From the NCBI GenBank assembly GCA_041913045.1, contig JAYSGB010000020.1:1-64000 (forward strand): DNA of 64,000 bases. Direction: 5' to 3'. The translations under genes were made by a program, and so were the position numbers. This DNA comes from CAMLOF01 sp041913045 (GTDB lineage: Bacteria; Pseudomonadota; Gammaproteobacteria; Burkholderiales; Burkholderiaceae_C). The notes below the pieces were generated by a model. It was given only the letters and a program-made list of their open reading frames with translations, did not search any database and was not told the DNA's origin. Within the stretch, counting starts at the first letter, position 1. Every line of letters begins with the position of its first letter. This document shows, piece by piece, positions 62,625 to 64,000 of this stretch.

Positions 62625-64000
62625 ATGGTTGGACAATCTGCGCTGATCTTTGCGCTGGTGTGCGGACTGGTGGCCGTCGTTTACGGGTTCTGGTCGCGCA
62701 CGTGGATTCTTTCCCAGGACGCGGGCAACGCCCGCATGCAGGAAATCGCCGGGGCCATCCAGGCTGGCGCGGCCGCCTACCTGGCCAAGCAGTACCGCAC
62801 CATTGCCATTGTGGGCGTGGTGTTGGCGGTGCTGATCGGGGTGTTCCTTGACGGGGCCACGGCCATCGGCTTCGTGCTGGGCGCGGTGCTGTCAGGCGCC
62901 TGTGGCTTCATTGGCATGAACATTTCGGTGCGCGCGAACGTGCGCACCGCCCAGGCCGCCACGCGCGGCATCGGCCCAGCACTGGACGTGGCCTTCCGTG
63001 GCGGCGCCATCACCGGCATGCTGGTGGTAGGGCTGGGGCTGCTGGGTGTAGCGGGTTTTTTCTGGTTCCTGGTGGGCAACGGCAACTTGAACCCTGCTGC
63101 CAACCTCGCCAAACTGCTCAACCCGCTGATCGGCTTTGCCTTCGGCTCGTCGCTGATCTCGATCTTCGCGCGGCTGGGCGGCGGCATCTTTACCAAGGGC
63201 GCCGACGTGGGCGCAGACCTGGTGGGCAAGGTGGAAGCAGGCATTCCCGAGGACGACCCGCGCAACCCGGCGGTGATTGCCGACAACGTGGGCGACAACG
63301 TGGGTGACTGCGCTGGCATGGCCGCCGACCTGTTCGAGACCTACGCGGTGACGCTGATTGCCACCATGGTGCTGGGCGCCCTGATGGTGGCCGCAGCGCC
63401 GATGCAGGCCGTGCTGTACCCGCTGGTGCTGGGCGGCGTGTCCATCATCGCCTCCATCATCGGCTGCTTCTTCGTGAAGGCCACGCCGGGCATGAAGAAC
63501 GTGATGCCCGCGCTATATAAGGGCCTGGCCATCGCAGGTGTGCTCTCGCTGATCGCCTTCTACTTCGTGACCACCATCATCATCCCGGACAACGCCATTG
63601 CCGCTGCGGGCAGCCAGATGCGCCTGTTCGGCGCGACCGCGGTGGGTCTGGTGCTGACCGCCGCGCTGGTGTGGATCACCGAGTTCTACACCGGTACGCA
63701 ATATTCGCCGGTGCGCCACATCGCCCAGGCATCCACCACCGGCCACGGCACCAACATCATCGCGGGCCTGGGCGTGTCGATGCGCTCCACCGCCTGGCCG
63801 GTGCTGTTTGTCTGCGTGGCCATCATGGCTGCCTACTCGCTGGCTGGCCTGTATGGCATCGCCGTGGCCGCCACGTCCATGCTCAGCATGGCTGGCATCG
63901 TGGTTGCGCTAGACGCTTATGGCCCGATCACCGACAACGCAGGCGGCATCGCCGAAATGGCTGAGCTGCCCAGTAGCGTGCGAGACATCACCGACCCGCT
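62625..64000 (+). CDS. hppA: Membrane-bound (vacuolar-type) pyrophosphatase, ion pump (C-terminus beyond window)
   Basis: Couples PPi hydrolysis to proton or sodium pumping. 458 residues visible of about 690. Many membrane segments from the N-terminus (LIFALVCGLVAVVYGFW, and more); the catalytic loop has GGGIFTKGADVGADLVGKVE, EDDPRNPAVIADNVGDNVGDC and AADLFETYAVTLIATM. The second half, which holds the Lys/Ala site that decides K+ dependence, is cut off, so the subtype is open. AGGAG lies seven bases before the ATG. Confidence 0.95.
   Translation, partial: MVGQSALIFALVCGLVAVVYGFWSRTWILSQDAGNARMQEIAGAIQAGAAAYLAKQYRTIAIVGVVLAVLIGVFLDGATAIGFVLGAVLSGACGFIGMNISVRANVRTAQAATRGIGPALDVAFRGGAITGMLVVGLGLLGVAGFFWFLVGNGNLNPAANLAKLLNPLIGFAFGSSLISIFARLGGGIFTKGADVGADLVGKVEAGIPEDDPRNPAVIADNVGDNVGDCAGMAADLFETYAVTLIATMVLGALMVAAAPMQAVLYPLVLGGVSIIASIIGCFFVKATPGMKNVMPALYKGLAIAGVLSLIAFYFVTTIIIPDNAIAAAGSQMRLFGATAVGLVLTAALVWITEFYTGTQYSPVRHIAQASTTGHGTNIIAGLGVSMRSTAWPVLFVCVAIMAAYSLAGLYGIAVAATSMLSMAGIVVALDAYGPITDNAGGIAEMAELPSSVRDITDP

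Overview
The window is high-GC chromosomal DNA from a betaproteobacterium of the order Burkholderiales, most likely family Comamonadaceae (Acidovorax/Comamonas-like). I infer this from the protein sequences, the gene order (rpsB-tsf-pyrH-frr-uppS-cdsA-dxr-rseP-bamA-skp-lpxD-fabZ-lpxA-lpxB-rnhB), the OmpR/EnvZ pair of RisA/RisS type, PhaR/BdhA polyhydroxybutyrate genes, and a short dispersed repeat whose plus-strand reading includes GRPKATNAPSGGSEAWG. No phage, plasmid, insertion sequence or CRISPR array is visible. One 100-N assembly gap lies at 53862-53961.

Layout. 1-2.4 kb: carB (cut by the left edge) and carA. 2.5-17.6 kb: a long minus-strand run for translation (rpsB, tsf, frr), UMP synthesis (pyrH), isoprenoid and phospholipid precursors (uppS, cdsA, dxr) and envelope biogenesis (rseP, bamA, skp, lpxD, fabZ, lpxA, lpxB), ending in rnhB and an rRNA/tRNA methyltransferase; many neighbours overlap by 1-4 bases. 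17.8-27.1 kb: nnrDE metabolite repair, a YggT-family protein, RNase R, two tRNA-Leu(CAG), rimO, phaR, tRNA-Val(GAC) and relA. 27.1-33.2 kb: an alpha/beta hydrolase coupled to relA, a 3-hydroxybutyrate dehydrogenase, a SIMPL-domain protein, an OmpR/EnvZ-type two-component pair and ispD-ispF. 33.3-44.4 kb: mfd, a DUF4405-like membrane protein, serB, a DEAD-box helicase, DUF6172, a 54-residue membrane protein, a PLP aminotransferase, nth, the two N-end-rule transferases aat and bpt, and an IclR regulator. 44.4-52.1 kb: a PBP7-type endopeptidase, then branched-chain amino acid synthesis (leuA, ilvC, ilvH, ilvI) with pssA between leuA and ilvC. 52.3-64 kb: RDD protein, dgkA, a LOG-family hydrolase, the gap, a P-II protein, a three-gene ABC exporter, nadE, a FemAB-like acyltransferase, soluble pyrophosphatase and the start of a membrane pyrophosphatase.

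Most of the window is conserved housekeeping DNA. The strongest non-coding observation is a probable leucine attenuator upstream of leuA: a 19-residue leader peptide with a Leu-Leu-Leu-Ala-Leu run, followed by a GC-rich terminator hairpin and then leuA. Other points worth a look are near-identical 56-base repeats beside the assembly gap and at the pssA stop codon, a terminator-like hairpin between the mfd promoter and the mfd start, a PhaR-operator-like palindrome upstream of phaR, a nested hairpin holding a stop codon in its loop, two divergent gene pairs with almost no intergenic DNA, and an ABC exporter lying between nadE and glnB. I saw nothing that looks like a wholly new system.
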